This document shows, in pieces, positions 1-12,235 of a DNA stretch of 64,000 nucleotides. Position numbers and translations under genes: made by a program. The DNA is taken from NCBI GenBank assembly GCA_037043455.1, contig JAWPHD010006800.1, positions 62,001 to 126,000 of the forward strand. Direction: 5' to 3'. The DNA is from Cyrtodaria siliqua. Taxonomy: Eukaryota > Mollusca > Bivalvia > Adapedonta > Hiatellidae. A model generated the notes under the pieces. It searched no databases. It had not been told where the DNA came from and worked only from the letters and a program-made list of their open reading frames with translations. The first letter of the stretch is position 1. Each line of letters begins with the position of its first letter.

Positions 1-1307
1 TATAGCAAATGCATAATATTAAACCTCTGGCTCTTGCAGTTTCAGAGAAGATTTTTTAAAGTATTTCCCTTTACATGTCTATGTAAAACATGTGAACCTT
101 GGGGTGGGGCCAATGTGACACGAGGGTCACCATTTGAACAAACTTGGTAAAGGACCATAAGCTTATAGTAAATGCAAAATATCAAACATCTGGCTCTTGT
201 AGTTTCCGAGAAGATTTTTGTTTTACCTATATAAGTCTATGTAAAACTGTGATCCCCGGGGCGGGGACAAATTTGACCCCAGGGTCACCATTTGAACAAA
301 CTAAGTAGAGGACCATAAGCTGATGCTACATGTAATACATGAGAGCTCCGTGCCATGTGGGTCCAGAGAAGAAGATTTCAGATTTTCCCTATACAAGCCT
401 ATGTAAAACTGTGAGTACCGGGGCGAGGCCAAATGTGACCCCTGGGTCACCATTTGAACAAACTTGGTAGAGAACCATAAGCTTATAGCAAATGCAAAAT
501 ATTAAACCTCTGGCTCCTGCAGTTTCAGAGAAGAAGATCTTTTAAGTTTTCCCCTATACATGTCTATGTAAAACATGTGACCCTTGGGGCGGGGCCAAAT
601 ATGACCCGAGGGTCACTATTTGAACAAACTTGGTAAAGAATCATAAGCTTATAGTAAATGCAAAATATCAAACCTCTGGCTCTTGTAGTTTTCGAGAAAT
701 TGATTTTTTTGATTTTTTTTCCTATACAAGTCTATGTAAAACTGTGATCCCCGGGGCGGGGACAAATTTGACCCCAGGGTTACCATTTGAACAAACTTAG
801 TAGAGGACCATAAGCTGATGCTACATGTAATACATGAGACCTCTGTGCCTTGTGGTTTCAGAGAAGAAGATTTTTTAAAGTGTTTTCCTATATATGTCTA
901 TATGAAAAACATGCAAAACCTCAATATACAAACTTCGGACCCCCCCCCCCCCGAGGCACGGCCATTTTTAACCCCGGGGACTTCATTTGAATAAACTTGA
1001 TAGTCTATGCGTTGGCGATTATTTTAAAAGAAAAACTGTTGAAATCTGTTTAGCGGTTCTTGAGAAGAAGATTTTTTAAGGTTTCAATTATATATGGTAA
1101 TGGCGGCCATCTTGGATGTCGCGCTGACCTAATTTTAACAAATCTAACAAGCACTCATCAAAGGATCATCCACGTGAAGTTTGGTCAAAATTGGCCAAGC
1201 GGTTTTTGAGGAGAAGTTATTTAAAGCAAAAGTTAACGCCGGACGATGGACGGACGGACGACGGACGAAGAGTGATCCCAATAGCTCACCTGCTCAAGTT
1301 GATCTAA
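1..1307 (+). mobile_element. Pearl/HINE-like element, family 3, cut by window edge
   Basis: At least five tandem core units share the phrase CATTTGAACAAACTTGGTAG at about 131, 289, 451, 617 and 783, giving a period of 158-166 bp. After the core comes a non-repeated part (about 1080-1230), an ACGG-type microsatellite (about 1238-1270) and a terminal GATCTAAAAA at 1301-1310. Core units, then ACGG repeats, then a CTAA end matches the bivalve pearl/HINE layout. The 5' end lies outside the window. The 3' hairpin seen in other copies is not clearly preserved. Membership in this class is inferred from layout. Confidence 0.7.
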
Positions 1308-1442
1308 AAAACTACAAAACAGAACCACACACAATCACACACAAACTTGAGCCGTCAGATGTATTCTGAGGCTTTCAAATTGACCCCATTAACAAAAATA
1401 CAAACAATAAACTCAAACGGAGGAATAGCTTCTGCCATTCTG

Positions 1443-1817
1443 GAGGGTACCGACCCCCTTTTCGTATGCCGAATTCCGACCCATATTAGCCAGTATTCCG
1501 TACACCGGGTTGTGGTATGCCGTACGCAACATCGCAGTTTTTCATACGCATACGCCGTATTTTTCTCAAAACATATTTTTTTCCATCCAAAAAATTTAAA
1601 AAATGCTAATTTATGTCTCAGATTGCTGGAAATGCCATTTCAGAGCACCTAAGTTTCAAAATTTCCCGGACCCAGCTAGACAGCTTGGGCCCTGCGCGGG
1701 CCTCGCATGGTTCAAATAGTATTCCAGATGCCAACCCTCAGTTAGGGAGTATTCCAGATGCCATGCCCAAAAAAAGCCAGTACTCCAGATGCCAGGGGGC
1801 GTGGGGTTCGTACCCTC
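1443..1817. mobile_element. Short TIR element with putative 6-bp TSD
   Basis: Perfect 8-bp terminal inverted repeats, GAGGGTAC and GTACCCTC, bound 375 bp and are flanked on both sides by ATTCTG (1437-1442 and 1818-1823). Inside are three copies of a phrase like AGTATTCCAGATGCC (about 1719-1797). No transposase is visible, so this would be a non-autonomous element. The TIR is short and no empty-site copy exists in the window, so the boundaries are moderately supported. Confidence 0.5.
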
Positions 1818-1924
1818 ATTCTGCAACGGTATGAAGTCAACAAACAAGCAGATACGATTCTCGCGCGCTATTAGATCTGCGCGCAACCTAGCCGGTATTA
1901 TGTTGTACTACCGAGACCATCATA

Positions 1925-2179
1925 CAAATAGGTTGGTAAAGATAGGATGAAAAATGAAGGCCCTATCGTATTAACGAGCAAAATATAGCAATATAGCATT
2001 TTTAACTAATGGGATGGCGATAGCATTTTTAACTAATGGACTGGCGAGTTGTCTTAACCGAGACAAAAGTAATGACGGACGGACAGACGACGGACGGACG
2101 GACAGACGATGAACAACTCGCCATCCCATTAACTCGCCAATCCCATAAGCTCTGCTGGCCAAGGGGCCAGTAGCGCTAA
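1925..2179 (+). mobile_element. 5'-truncated HINE, family 1
   Basis: The fragment begins inside a core unit (GGTAAAGATAGGATGAAAAA), continues through an ACGG microsatellite (about 2074-2108) and ends with a 3' hairpin whose arms are AGCTCTGCTGGCC and GGCCAGTAGCGCT, loop AAGG, followed by CTAA at 2176-2179. It matches the complete element at 16835-18468. The 5' end and most core units are missing. Confidence 0.75.
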
Positions 2180-2418
2180 AAATAATAAATAAATGTGTTC
2201 TGAACAGTGATTTATCACACTATATCGAGCTAAACTGACATCACAGAGAAACTTTCAGTTGTATCATCAACTTGTATGGGGTTTATGAGATAAAATACAT
2301 GTAGAATCTCACAATATCTTGCTCCAAAAAAAGAGAAAAGGAAAAAGAAAACATGCCTACTGAACTACTATTTTTTTAGAGCATACAATAGGAAACACAC
2401 ACCTATTCATTTTTTTTG

Positions 2419-2815
2419 GCCTTATATGGAAATAGACATTCCACACAATAGCATCAAATCCATGAGTTCAAACTTCATAAATCTTCATACGTATATTGCC
2501 ATTAGTGAGAGGACAAACAATCTTGTTTTGGGAGCAAGTAGGATAGAGATAAAGGTCACAGTGACCTTATATGGAATTATGCATTCCGCACAATAACATC
2601 AAAACCGTATGACCTAAACTCATAAATCTTCATAGGTACATAGCCATTAGTGATAGGAGAAACTGTAATGTTTTGGGGCAAGTAGGTTACAAGCCAAAGG
2701 TCACAGTTACCCTTATATAGGAATTATGTATTCTGCACAATCACATAAAAACCGTAAGACCTAACCTAATAAAACTTCATAAGTACATTGCCCTTAATGA
2801 GAGAAGAAAACTTAT
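2419..2815. repeat. 146-bp tandem repeat, about three copies
   Basis: The phrase CTTATATGGAATTATG-CATTC recurs at about 2420, 2566 and 2712, so the period is 146 bp, with diverged but alignable units (CATAAATCTTCATA, AAGTAGG, AAAGGTCACAGTGACC). The stretch 2180-2418 before it shows no recognisable element. Confidence 0.7.
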
Positions 2816-4152
2816 TGTTATTAAAATTTACATTAGAGAAATATTTATAAAATGTAAAACACTATTTATAAGATAAAGTTTGCACATCCCCAGCATATTA
2901 AAGTTTTCTATGAGGACTGTCATTCTAAGCAGCAGTATGCCATAGAAAGTAACACAGCGATTTCACCCATTTGGGAATTGTACTGGTACCCATAAATTTG
3001 AAAAATCACATTTTTTATCCTTAAATTGGGAATTTTTCACTATCAAGCAAACAAAAGCAATATTGTATGCTTAAATACTTTGCAAACACATTATCATGTA
3101 CACATTCTCTTGCAGTATTTCATCACCCTCACCTAAAAGAATATATTGGTTGTGGTAGTAATGGTGGTTAGGGCAATATCTATGTGTAAGAAGCTATGTA
3201 ATAATTCACCACAAACAGACAAAAATATGTAAAAATAATAATAATTAAATATCTAGTTTTGAGTGGGGATGGGGAAGAGGCAGGGTGTGGGGAGGCCAAC
3301 ATATATGTGTAGCTATGTAAGAATTCACCAAAACAACACAGAAATATGGTAAAACAAAATAAAAATATTTTGAGTGGGGTGGGAGTGGGGGGAGTGGGTG
3401 GGGGGCAAGATAGCTATGTGTACAATTTTGAAAGTGGGCTAGCGGTAAGTTGATACAATATCAAATTCCATACTTCATCAATAACAAAACAATGTAAATT
3501 GTGAATTGTTTAAAGTTTCTCAAGACATTAAAGGTATTTCAGGTGGCCCAAGGACACAAAGGAAACTGGAAACCATGCACTACTCTTACTATCAAGTATA
3601 TCCTATGGTTCTTTAACAAGATCGAAGCAAAAGCTCCGATACACAGGACAGCCCAGTTTGCCTCCACTGTGTGACAGATCCGACTGACAAGGCTAGTGTA
3701 AGTGATTAACACTTTTTATTTGATGGATTGCTCAAGATTTGAATAAAATTTATTCCACTATATTCTGGATGAAAATATTTGAGAAACATTGTTTTCAAAA
3801 AGTGACGAACACATGTCAGATGTGTCTGAGAAACATTGTATGAGAAGAGGTAAGGAATTGATGAATATCCAAGAAAGGTTAAACAAGACATGATAACAGT
3901 AAATATTTGATAAACATAGTGGGTCCTGGTGGAGGGCAGTTATAAACTCTGGAGTCAATGTTTAATACTGTCCTGTTTCACTGCAAAATGTCAAAACAGG
4001 AAGACTTGTGGCTGTTATTTATCAAAAACATTAGTTACCTCAGAATGTTATTACCGTAAAGACCAAAAGGTATAAATTTGTCTGCATTATTCAAGGCTGA
4101 AAACACAATTATTAAGGACAAGTGGCTCTTTAAACAATTAGTTCTACAGGGC
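2816..4152. repeat. Segment S, copy 1 (dispersed duplication)
   Basis: This stretch is alignable in order with 21300-23586: GTAAAACACTATTTATAAG, then the CATAGAAAGTAACACAGCGA block, then TCATGTACACATTCTCTTGC, then GTAAATTGTGAATTG, then ACACAGGACAG and TCAATGTTTAA. Both copies lead directly into a 44-bp satellite array. The part 3145-3420, including two G-rich runs (about 3258-3295 and 3366-3402), has no counterpart in copy 2. No gene is recognised; the minus-strand frames at 3706-3958 are short and lack any familiar motif. Confidence 0.75.
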
Positions 4153-5522
4153 TCACTTGATGGAAATATTTGAGAAACAGCATGAGGAAAGTGATGAACA
4201 CTTAATGGAAATAATTAAGAAACAGCATGTGAGAAGACTTCAAGTGATAAACACTAATGATGGAAATAGTTGAAACATCATGTGAAAAGTGATAAACACT
4301 TGACGAAAGTATCTGAGAAACATTGTATGAGAAGAGATAATGACTTAATGAAAATAACCCAAGAATGTTGTACAGGACATGATAACAGCAAATAATTTAG
4401 AAACATAGTGGGCCACGGAAGTTATAAAACACTTAAGGAAAATATGAGGAAGTTCATGTTGGATGTGACTAACTTCACAGAAATAACTAAGAAATTCATA
4501 CCAGAAGTGAAACGCACTTAATGGAAATATTTGAGAGAAAAACATCATGTGGAAAGTGATAAAACCCTGGATGGACATAATGCAGAAACAGCATGTGAAA
4601 AGTGATAAACACTTGGACATATAGAGAAAAAGCATGTAAATTTGATAAACACTTGATGGACATACTCAAGAAACAGCATGTGGACTTGATCAATGCTTGA
4701 TGGACATACTAGAGAAACAGCATGTGGACTTCATAAACGCTTGACGGACATACTAGAGAAACAGCATGTGGACTTCATAAATGCTTGACGGACATAATAG
4801 AGAAACAGCATGTGGACTTCATAAACGCTTGACGGACATACTAGAGAAACAGCATGTGGACTTCATAAGTGCTTGACTTCATAAATGCTTGACGGACATA
4901 ATAGAGAAACAGCAAGTGGACTTCATAAATGCTTGACGGACATACTAGAGAAACAGCATGTGGACTTCATAAATGCTTGACGGACATACTAGAGAAACAG
5001 CATGTGGACTTCATAAATGCTCGACGGACATAACAGAGAAACAGCATGTGGACTTCATAAATCCTTGACGGACATAATAGAGAAATGGCATGTGGACTTC
5101 ATAAACGCTTGACGGACATACTAGAGAAACAGCATGTGGACTTCATAAATGCTTGACTTCATAAATGCTTGACGGACATAATAGAGAAACAGCATGTGGA
5201 CTTCATAAATGCTTGACGGACATACTAGAGAAACAGCATGTGGACTTCATCAATGCTTGACGGACATACTAGAGAAACAGCATGTGGACTTCATAAATGC
5301 TTGACGGACATAATAGAGAAACAGCATGTGGACTTCATAAATGCTTGATGGACATAATAGAGAAACAGCATGTGGACTTCATAAATACTTGACGGACATA
5401 CTAGAGAAACAGCATGTGGACCTCATTAACACTTGATGGAAAAATTAGAAACATCATGTGGAAAATGATAAACACTTGATGGAAGTATCTGAAAAACATC
5501 AAGTGAAAGGTGATAAACACAT
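4153..5522. repeat. 44-bp satellite, array A
   Basis: The core unit is GAGAAACAGCATGTGGA followed by CTTCATAAATGCTTGACGGACATACTA; the period is 44 bp. About 4640-5420 is nearly homogeneous and the edges are diverged, as in other satellite arrays. Two units carry a short internal duplication of CTTCATAAATGCTTGA (about 4860-4890 and 5145-5175). It shares the GAGAAACAGCATGTGGA core with arrays B and C. Confidence 0.92.
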
Positions 5523-5544
5523 TGTTCCTATAAGATAAATAGAC

Positions 5545-6160
5545 GTATATTATCGAGAAAAAGAAGGGACAAGAATTTTCTATTTGACTTCCAAGTATAA
5601 AATGCATTAAAAAATACAAAGAGCCATAACTGAGTGGAAAATTATCGAATCAGAATGTCACGACAATATGCGCATGATGCTTTGTAGCAAGTTTCACGAA
5701 ATTATAAAATGGGGTTTTAAAGAAACAGCCCGAACAAGAATTTTCTATTTGACTACCAAGTATGAAATGCATTAAAAATACAAAGGGCCACAACTCAGTG
5801 GAAAATTATTGAACCAGAATGTCATGATAGTATGCACATTGATACTTTCTAGCAAGTTTTAATAAATTCTAACAAGGAGTTTTACAGAAATAGCCCGGAC
5901 AAGTATTTTGTATTACATATATATATTAGAAATACAAACTGCCATAACTCAGTGGAAAATTATCAAACCCGAACGTCACGACAATATGCGCATCTCCACT
6001 TGATATTGATGCTTTGTAGCAAGTTTCACGAAATTAAATGGGGTTTTAGAGAAATAGCCAGCAAGTTTCGCAAAATTCTAAGAAGGAGTTCTTGAGAAAT
6101 AACCCGGACAAGAATTGCGTCTACAGACAGCCAGACGGACGGACTTTAGGTGGGGTGGGG
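5545..6160 (+). mobile_element. Pearl-like core element, family 5
   Basis: Repeated units of about 170-185 bp carry GCCATAACTCAGTGGAAAAT, GTCACGACAATATGCGCAT and TAGCAAGTTTCACGAAATT, and the stretch finishes with CAGACGGACGGAC at about 6130. Tandem core plus a short ACGG tract resembles the other pearl/HINE-like elements, but no CTAA hairpin end is seen, so the 3' end is eroded or of another type. Confidence 0.55.
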
Positions 6161-6339
6161 TATAATAATGTCAGCAATATAATGTTGGAAGTGATACACA
6201 CTTGATGGAACTATTTGAGAGACTAATAAATATATATGTACAGATGAAACTATGCCACAATATTGTCCTGTCTGAACAATGATATGCTTAGATAGTGCAT
6301 GCTCCAGTAAAACACATTTATTTCTCTATATTTTACAAT

Positions 6340-7080
6340 TTTAAACCAGTATTAAGTTTATATATACAAATTTAATCACGGGACATAACATTCTCATGAA
6401 CATTAGCTATAAAGTTTCTGTTAAATTTAAAAGACACAATAAATTCAAGGTTTATAAATAAAATTTCATAATAATTTACATTTTGACTACAGTGGAGGTC
6501 TACCTTTTAAGTTCATTACAATTTAGTGTGCAAGTCAAGTGTAGATTCCATGTAACCCCATATTTTAGTTGTGTACTCTAAAACACCCATAATTTCAAAA
6601 CCACTGATAATTGCAGGATGTAAAAAATCTAACAATATCAATTAATGTAATATGAAATATGTACATTCTTAAACAAATTCTAACATTATTAACTGATGAA
6701 AAATGTAGGTTATTCAATCATTATCAATTGATGTACATGTAATACAAAAATAATTCTCTATCAAATTCTAACTTTATTAACGGATATAAACTGCATGAAT
6801 TTTAATTCAAGTTCTAACAGTATCAACTAATGTTCTATGAATTTAATCCTAATTTAAATACCAACATCACTTTTGATGTAATTCTAATTCAAATTCTAAC
6901 ATTACCAACTTTTGTAATATTCATGGATTCTAAATCTAATTCAAATATTATCAATGAAGTACTATGAATGTAATCAAAACCAAATACTAACATTATCAAT
7001 TGTTGTAATTCTAAACCAAATTTTAACAAGATCATTTGGTATAACTTAAATGTCAAATGAAAAAAAAGATTGTCATGTGT
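6340..7080. repeat. Module M, copy 0 (head missing)
   Basis: First copy of the large module, starting within it. It holds the block CATTACAATTTAGTGTGCAAG (about 6516) and ATAATTGCAGGATGTAAAAA (about 6608), followed by diverged 47-bp repeats of the TTCTAACATTATCAACTGAT type up to about 7070. Confidence 0.75.
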
Positions 7081-8773
7081 CTCTTTAACTAACAGCAATA
7101 TTACAATCTGCAGTGTTAAATCAATTAATTAATAAAACAAATATTTAATCAATGGTTATAAAATTGTTGATGAAAAAACAGAGACATCAATGGTGTATGC
7201 CTCTGCTGCAATAAGGATATCCACATCTTTGCACTTGTATCATTGTCGCCAAAATTACCACACAGTTATTTTAAATGTTGACAATGACAATTTTGTAACT
7301 AAGTTTTAACAACAATTCAATTGCCAAAAAAGTTTTTTATCTTCACTATGGACAGAATTAAAATTTACATTAGAGAAATATTTATATATTGTCGTGTACA
7401 TTAACTATATAGTTGATGTTAACTTTAAAAGACATAATAAATTGAAGGTTTATAAATAAAACTTCATAATAATTTATGTTTTGACCACAGTCGAGGTCTA
7501 CCTTTTAAGTTCATTACAATTTAGTGTGCAAGTCAAGTGCAGATTCCATGTAACCCCATATTTTAGTTGTTTACTCTAAACACCCATAATTTCACAACCA
7601 CTGATAATTGCAGGATGTAAAAAATCTAACAATATCAATTAATGTAATATGAAATATGTATATTCTTAAACAAATTCTAACATTATCAACTGATGAAAAA
7701 TGTAGGTTATTCAGTCAAATTCTAACATTATCAATTAATGTACATGTAATACAAATTAATTCTCTATCAATTTCTAACATTATTAACTGATATAAACTGC
7801 ATGAATTTTAATTCAAGTTCTAACAGTATAAACTAATGTTCTATGAATGTAATCCTAATTTAAATACCAACAGTATCACTTTGGATGTTATTCAAATTCA
7901 AATTCTAACATTACTCAACTTTTGTAATAAGCATGGATTCTAAATCAAATTCTAACATTAAAATACCAACAGTATCACTTTTGATGTAATTCTAATCCAA
8001 ATACTAACATTACCCACTTTTGTAATCTGCATGGATTCTAAATCAAATTCTAACATTATCAATGAAGTACTATGAATGTAATCAAAACCAAATACTAACA
8101 TTATCAATTGTTGTAATTCTTAATCAAATGTTAACAAGATCATCTGGTATAACTTAAATGTTATTCTTCATCAAATTTGAACATTATCTGCTGATGTATT
8201 ACGTAATTCTAAATCAAGTTCTAACATTATCATTTGCTGGGTTTTTTAATCAAATTTTAACACTATCAGTTGTTGTAATATGAATGTAATCCTATATCGA
8301 ATTTAAACAGTATCAACTGATATAATATAAATGTGTTTCTAAAACAACAGACAGGCTTTAAATATATCAGAATTTTTTATAAGACAATGTTTTCATACAC
8401 TAAACAATTAACATTGCCAAAAGTGCATATACTAACAGACTTAACAAATTCTATTAACTATATTTTAAAGAGACAAATGACAATCTTAACATGTTTATAA
8501 AGCACTAAAATCTGTATCTCTAATTTATTTACCCAGAATCATTCTGATTAAACCTGTTAGCATATAATTAAATAACATTTTGCGTTTTATTTTTTGTCTT
8601 ACTCTACCATTATTTTAACTATGTTTAAACATAGTATTGGTGCAATATAATCAACAATTAACAATATCAAAAACAATTTGCTTTATACTATTCTTATAAT
8701 TAATATTAATGATTGAACAAATTCAAGAAATTCAGAAATGTTAAGAAAAAAAAAAGAAAAGATTGTCGTGTGT
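7081..8773. repeat. Module M, copy 1
   Basis: This copy runs from CTCTTTAACTAAC at 7081 to the next such phrase at 8774, 1693 bp. Order: head with AAGGATATCCACATCTTTGC (about 7214), GAGGTCTACCTTTT block (about 7494), GTGCAAGTCAAGTG block, then diverged 47-bp repeats to about 8360 and an AT-rich tail with CATAGTATTGGTGCAATATA. It is uninterrupted and serves as reference for the other copies. Confidence 0.8.
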
Positions 8774-9134
8774 CTCTTTTACTAACAACAATATCACAAT
8801 CTGCAGTGTTAAATCAATTAATTAATGTAACAAATATTAAATCAATGGTTATAAAATTGTTGATGAAAAACCATACAATGGTTTATGCCTCTGCTGAAAT
8901 AAGGATATCCACATCTTTGCACTTGTGTCATTGTCACCAAAATTACCACACAGTTATTTTAAATGTTGACAATGATAATTTTGTAACTAAGTTTTAACAA
9001 CAATCCAATTGCCAAAAAAGTTTTTTATCTTCACTATGGACAGAATTAAAATTTACATTAGAGAAATATTTATATATTGTCGTGTACATTAACTATATAG
9101 TTTATGTTAAATTTAAAAGACACAATAAATTGAA

Positions 9135-9521
9135 TTGAATTGGGGTTTTAAGGCGCACCAACACATGAAAAGGTTATATGGCGCCTAAAAGGCATGAACA
9201 TGCCAGGCTCATCTTCCATGTACATCGAGATAAAATATGGAAAATGGGCCTAGAACCTTCTCACCCTGAACTGCAGAGTTGCTGCAAATTCTATCGTAAA
9301 AACTCCATTTACGCTGGAGCCACGTTATTGTTTTTCTGCCGCTGCTCTTGATGCGAGCGAGATAGCACCTGAAACAATGCAGGGATCATGATGAAGACCT
9401 TTAATGAACATGAACAAAAAATGATAAAATGAACATGAATTTGTGGGGATTCTACCCCTCTGCCTATCCCTCCAAAGGGATCTGCAGTGGCACTATTCCT
9501 TGCCCCGTGACCACACGGGGC
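9135..9521 (-). mobile_element. SINE-like retroposon, full copy with 14-bp TSD
   Basis: Reference copy of the family. Minus orientation: the GC-rich 5' end has CCCCGTG and CACGGGG arms; the body contains CTTCATCATGATCCCTGCAT and CCATATAACC; the 3' end is GGTGCGCCTTAAAACCCCAA followed by TTCAATTCAA. CACAATAAATTGAA flanks it (9121-9134 and 9522-9535), and uninterrupted module M copies give the empty site. There is no tRNA-like A/B box in the 5' part. Its last ~35 bases resemble the tail of the tRNA SINE at 43682-43958, so both probably used the same LINE machinery. Confidence 0.88.
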
Positions 9522-9798
9522 CACAATAAATTGAAGGTTTATAAATAAAATTTCGTAATAATTTACGTTTTGACCACAGTCGAGGTCTACCTTTTATGTT
9601 CATTACAATTTAGTGTGCAAGTCAAATGTAGATTCCATGTAACCGCATATTTTAGTTTTGTACTCTAAACAGTCATAATTTCATAACCACTGATAATTGC
9701 AGGATGTAAAAAATCTAACAATATCAATTAATGTAACATGAAATATGTACATTCTAACATTATCAACTGATGAAAATTGAACTATCAACTGATGAAAA

Positions 9799-9948
9799 TT
9801 GAACTGAATTGGGGTTTTAAGGTGCACCAACACATGAAAAGGTTATATGGCGCCTAACAGGCATGAACATGCCAGGCTCATCTTCCATGTACATCGAAAT
9901 AAAATATGGAAAATGGGCCTAGAACCTTCTCACCCTGAACTACAGAGT
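9799..9948 (-). mobile_element. 5'-truncated SINE-like retroposon
   Basis: Only the 3' 150 bp of the family are present, ending at AACTACAGAGT. TGATGAAAA flanks it (9790-9798 and 9949-9957). 5' truncation with a target duplication is the normal outcome of target-primed reverse transcription. Confidence 0.75.
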
Positions 9949-10348
9949 TGATGAAAAATGTAGGTTATTCAAAGTCAAATTCTAACATTATCAATTGATG
10001 TACATGTAATACAAAAATAATTCTATATCAATTTCTAACATTGTTAACTGATATAAACTGCATCAATTTTAATTCAAGTTCTATTTGCTGTTTTTTTTAA
10101 ATCAAATTTTAACACTCAGTTTTTGCAATATGAATTTACACCCAACAACTTATCAAATTCTAACAGTATCAACTGATTTAATATAAATGTATTTCTAAAA
10201 CAACAGACAGGCTCTAAATTTTTCAGAATTTTTTATCAATGTTTTCACACACTAAACAATGGAATTAACATTGCCAAACGTGCATATACTAACACGCTTT
10301 ATTAAAAAATTGAACTATATTTTAAAGAGACAAATGACAATCTTAACA

Positions 10349-11946
10349 TCTTTAACTAACAACAATATTACAATCTGCAGTTTTAAATCAATTAATTAAT
10401 GTAACAAATATTTAATCAATGGTTATAAAATTGTTGATGAAAAGCAGAGACATACAATGGTGTATGCTTCTGCTGAAATAAGGATATCCACATATTTGCA
10501 CTTGTGTCATTGTCGCCAAAATTACCAGTTACATTAGAGAAATATTTATATATTGTCGTGTACATTAACTATATAGTTTATGTTAACTTTAAAAGACACA
10601 ATAAATTAAGGTTTATAAATAAAATTTCATAATAATTTATGTTTTGACCACAGTCAAGGTCTACCTTTTAAGTTCATTACAATTGAGTGTGCAAGTCAAG
10701 TGCAGATTCCATTTAACCCCATATTTTAGTTGTGTTCTCTAAACACTCATAATTTCACAACCACTGATAATTGCAGGATGTAAAAAATCTAACAATATCA
10801 ATTAATGTAATATGAAATATGTATATTCTTAAACAAATTCTAACATTATCAATTAATGTACATGTAATACAAAATTAATTCTCTATCAATTTCTAACATT
10901 ATTAACTGATATAAACTGCATGAATTTTAATTCAAGTTCTAACAGTATCAACTAATGTTCTATGAATGTAATCAAACCAAATACTAACATTATCAATTGT
11001 TGTAATTCTAAATCAGATTTTAACAGGATCATTTTATTCTTCATCAAATTAAAACATTATCAATTGATGTATTACATAATTCTAAATCAAGTTCTAACAT
11101 TATTATTTGCTGGATTTTTCAAATCAAATGTTAACACTATCAAATGTTGTAATATGAATGTAAATCTATCTCGAATTCTAACAGTATCAACTGATATAAT
11201 ATGAATGTATTTCTAAAACAAATTCTAACACTATCAACTGATATAATATGAATGTAATTTTAAATCAAATTTTAACAGTATCAACTGATATAATATAAAT
11301 GTATTTCTAAATCAAATACTAACAGTATCAACTGATATAATATGAATGTATTTCTAAATTAAATTCTAACAGTATCAACTGATATAATATGAATGTATTT
11401 CTAAAGCAAATTCTAACAGTATCAACTGATATAATATGAATGTATTTCTAAAGCTAATTCTAACAGTATCAACTGATATAATATGAATGTAATTCTAAAG
11501 CTAATTCTAACAGTATCAACCGATACAATGATTGTATTAATCTAAATTAATTTCTAACAGTATCAAGTGCATCAATTCTAATTCAAATTCTAACATTGTT
11601 ATTTGCTGTTTTTCTAAATCTAATTTTAACATTATTAACTTATGTAATATGCATGTATTCTAACTCAAATTATAACATTATCAAATGATATAATATTAAT
11701 GTAATTCTAAATCAAATTTCTAATATGTTCAACTAACGTACTACAAATATATTCTAAATCAAATTATAACATTATTATTTGATGTAAATGTAATTCTAAT
11801 ATCAGCTGATGTAATATGAATTTAATTCTAAATCAGCTTCAGATATAATAAATTGGTGAAATATAAATGTAATTCTAATCCAAATTCTAACATTATCAAC
11901 TAATGTAATATAAATGTAATTCTAAATCAAACTCTAACAGTATCAA
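10349..11946. repeat. Module M, copy 3, with expanded 47-bp repeats
   Basis: The head at 10349 is followed by the usual blocks, then an enlarged run of 47-bp repeats. It continues past the SINE at 11947 to about 12235 before the low-copy island begins. Confidence 0.75.
11225..11560. repeat. 47-bp satellite, homogeneous core
   Basis: The unit TTCTAACAGTATCAACTGAT plus ATAATATGAATGTATTTCTAAAGCAAA recurs with CTAACA (or TTAACA) at 11225, 11272, 11319, 11366, 11413, 11460 and 11507, exactly 47 bp each time. Diverged relatives fill the distal half of every module M copy, so this is probably a local re-expansion of a module component. Confidence 0.92.
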
Positions 11947-12158
11947 CTAGTTTAAACATATTTATTTTACATAAATTGTGAAACAAGTTCTTGCAACTTA
12001 GATTAATCACTCTCGATGGCTTCATGGGTAAAACCAGTACCTAGCAATGTGGATTAATTATCTTGCTCAAGGATAAATAACGTAGCTGCGGCGAGGATCG
12101 AACCCACGACCTTTCGATCTGGAGTTCGGTGCTCTACCACTGGACCCGCACTCCAGCC
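11947..12158 (-). mobile_element. tRNA-derived SINE
   Basis: Read on the minus strand, the right end is tRNA-like: an A-box-like GTGGTAGAGCACC (plus 12128-12140) and a B-box GGTTCGATCC (plus 12095-12104) at tRNA spacing. A non-tRNA body follows and ends AT-rich at the left. An 11-bp duplication AACAGTATCAA flanks it (11936-11946 and 12159-12169), and removing the insert restores the surrounding 47-bp repeat. A free-standing functional tRNA gene is unlikely because of the target duplication and 212-bp length. Confidence 0.88.
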
Positions 12159-12235
12159 AACAGTATCAAATAATGTAATATGAATTTAATTCTACATCAA
12201 ATTGTAATATTATCAACTAATGTAATATTAAAGAA

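Larger units (their letters stand above)
8774..10348. repeat. Module M, copy 2 (with retroposon insertions)
   Basis: Same order of blocks as copy 1, marker-to-marker distance 1575 bp. A 387-bp retroposon (9135-9521) with 14-bp target duplication and a truncated relative (9799-9948) lie inside it, so the module itself has lost much of its 47-bp repeat section. Confidence 0.78.

Noticed and set aside
12095..12140. Functional tRNA gene
   Set aside because: A and B boxes are present, but the sequence lies at the head of a 212-bp insert with 11-bp target duplication, so it is a SINE head. The same applies at 43886-43948.
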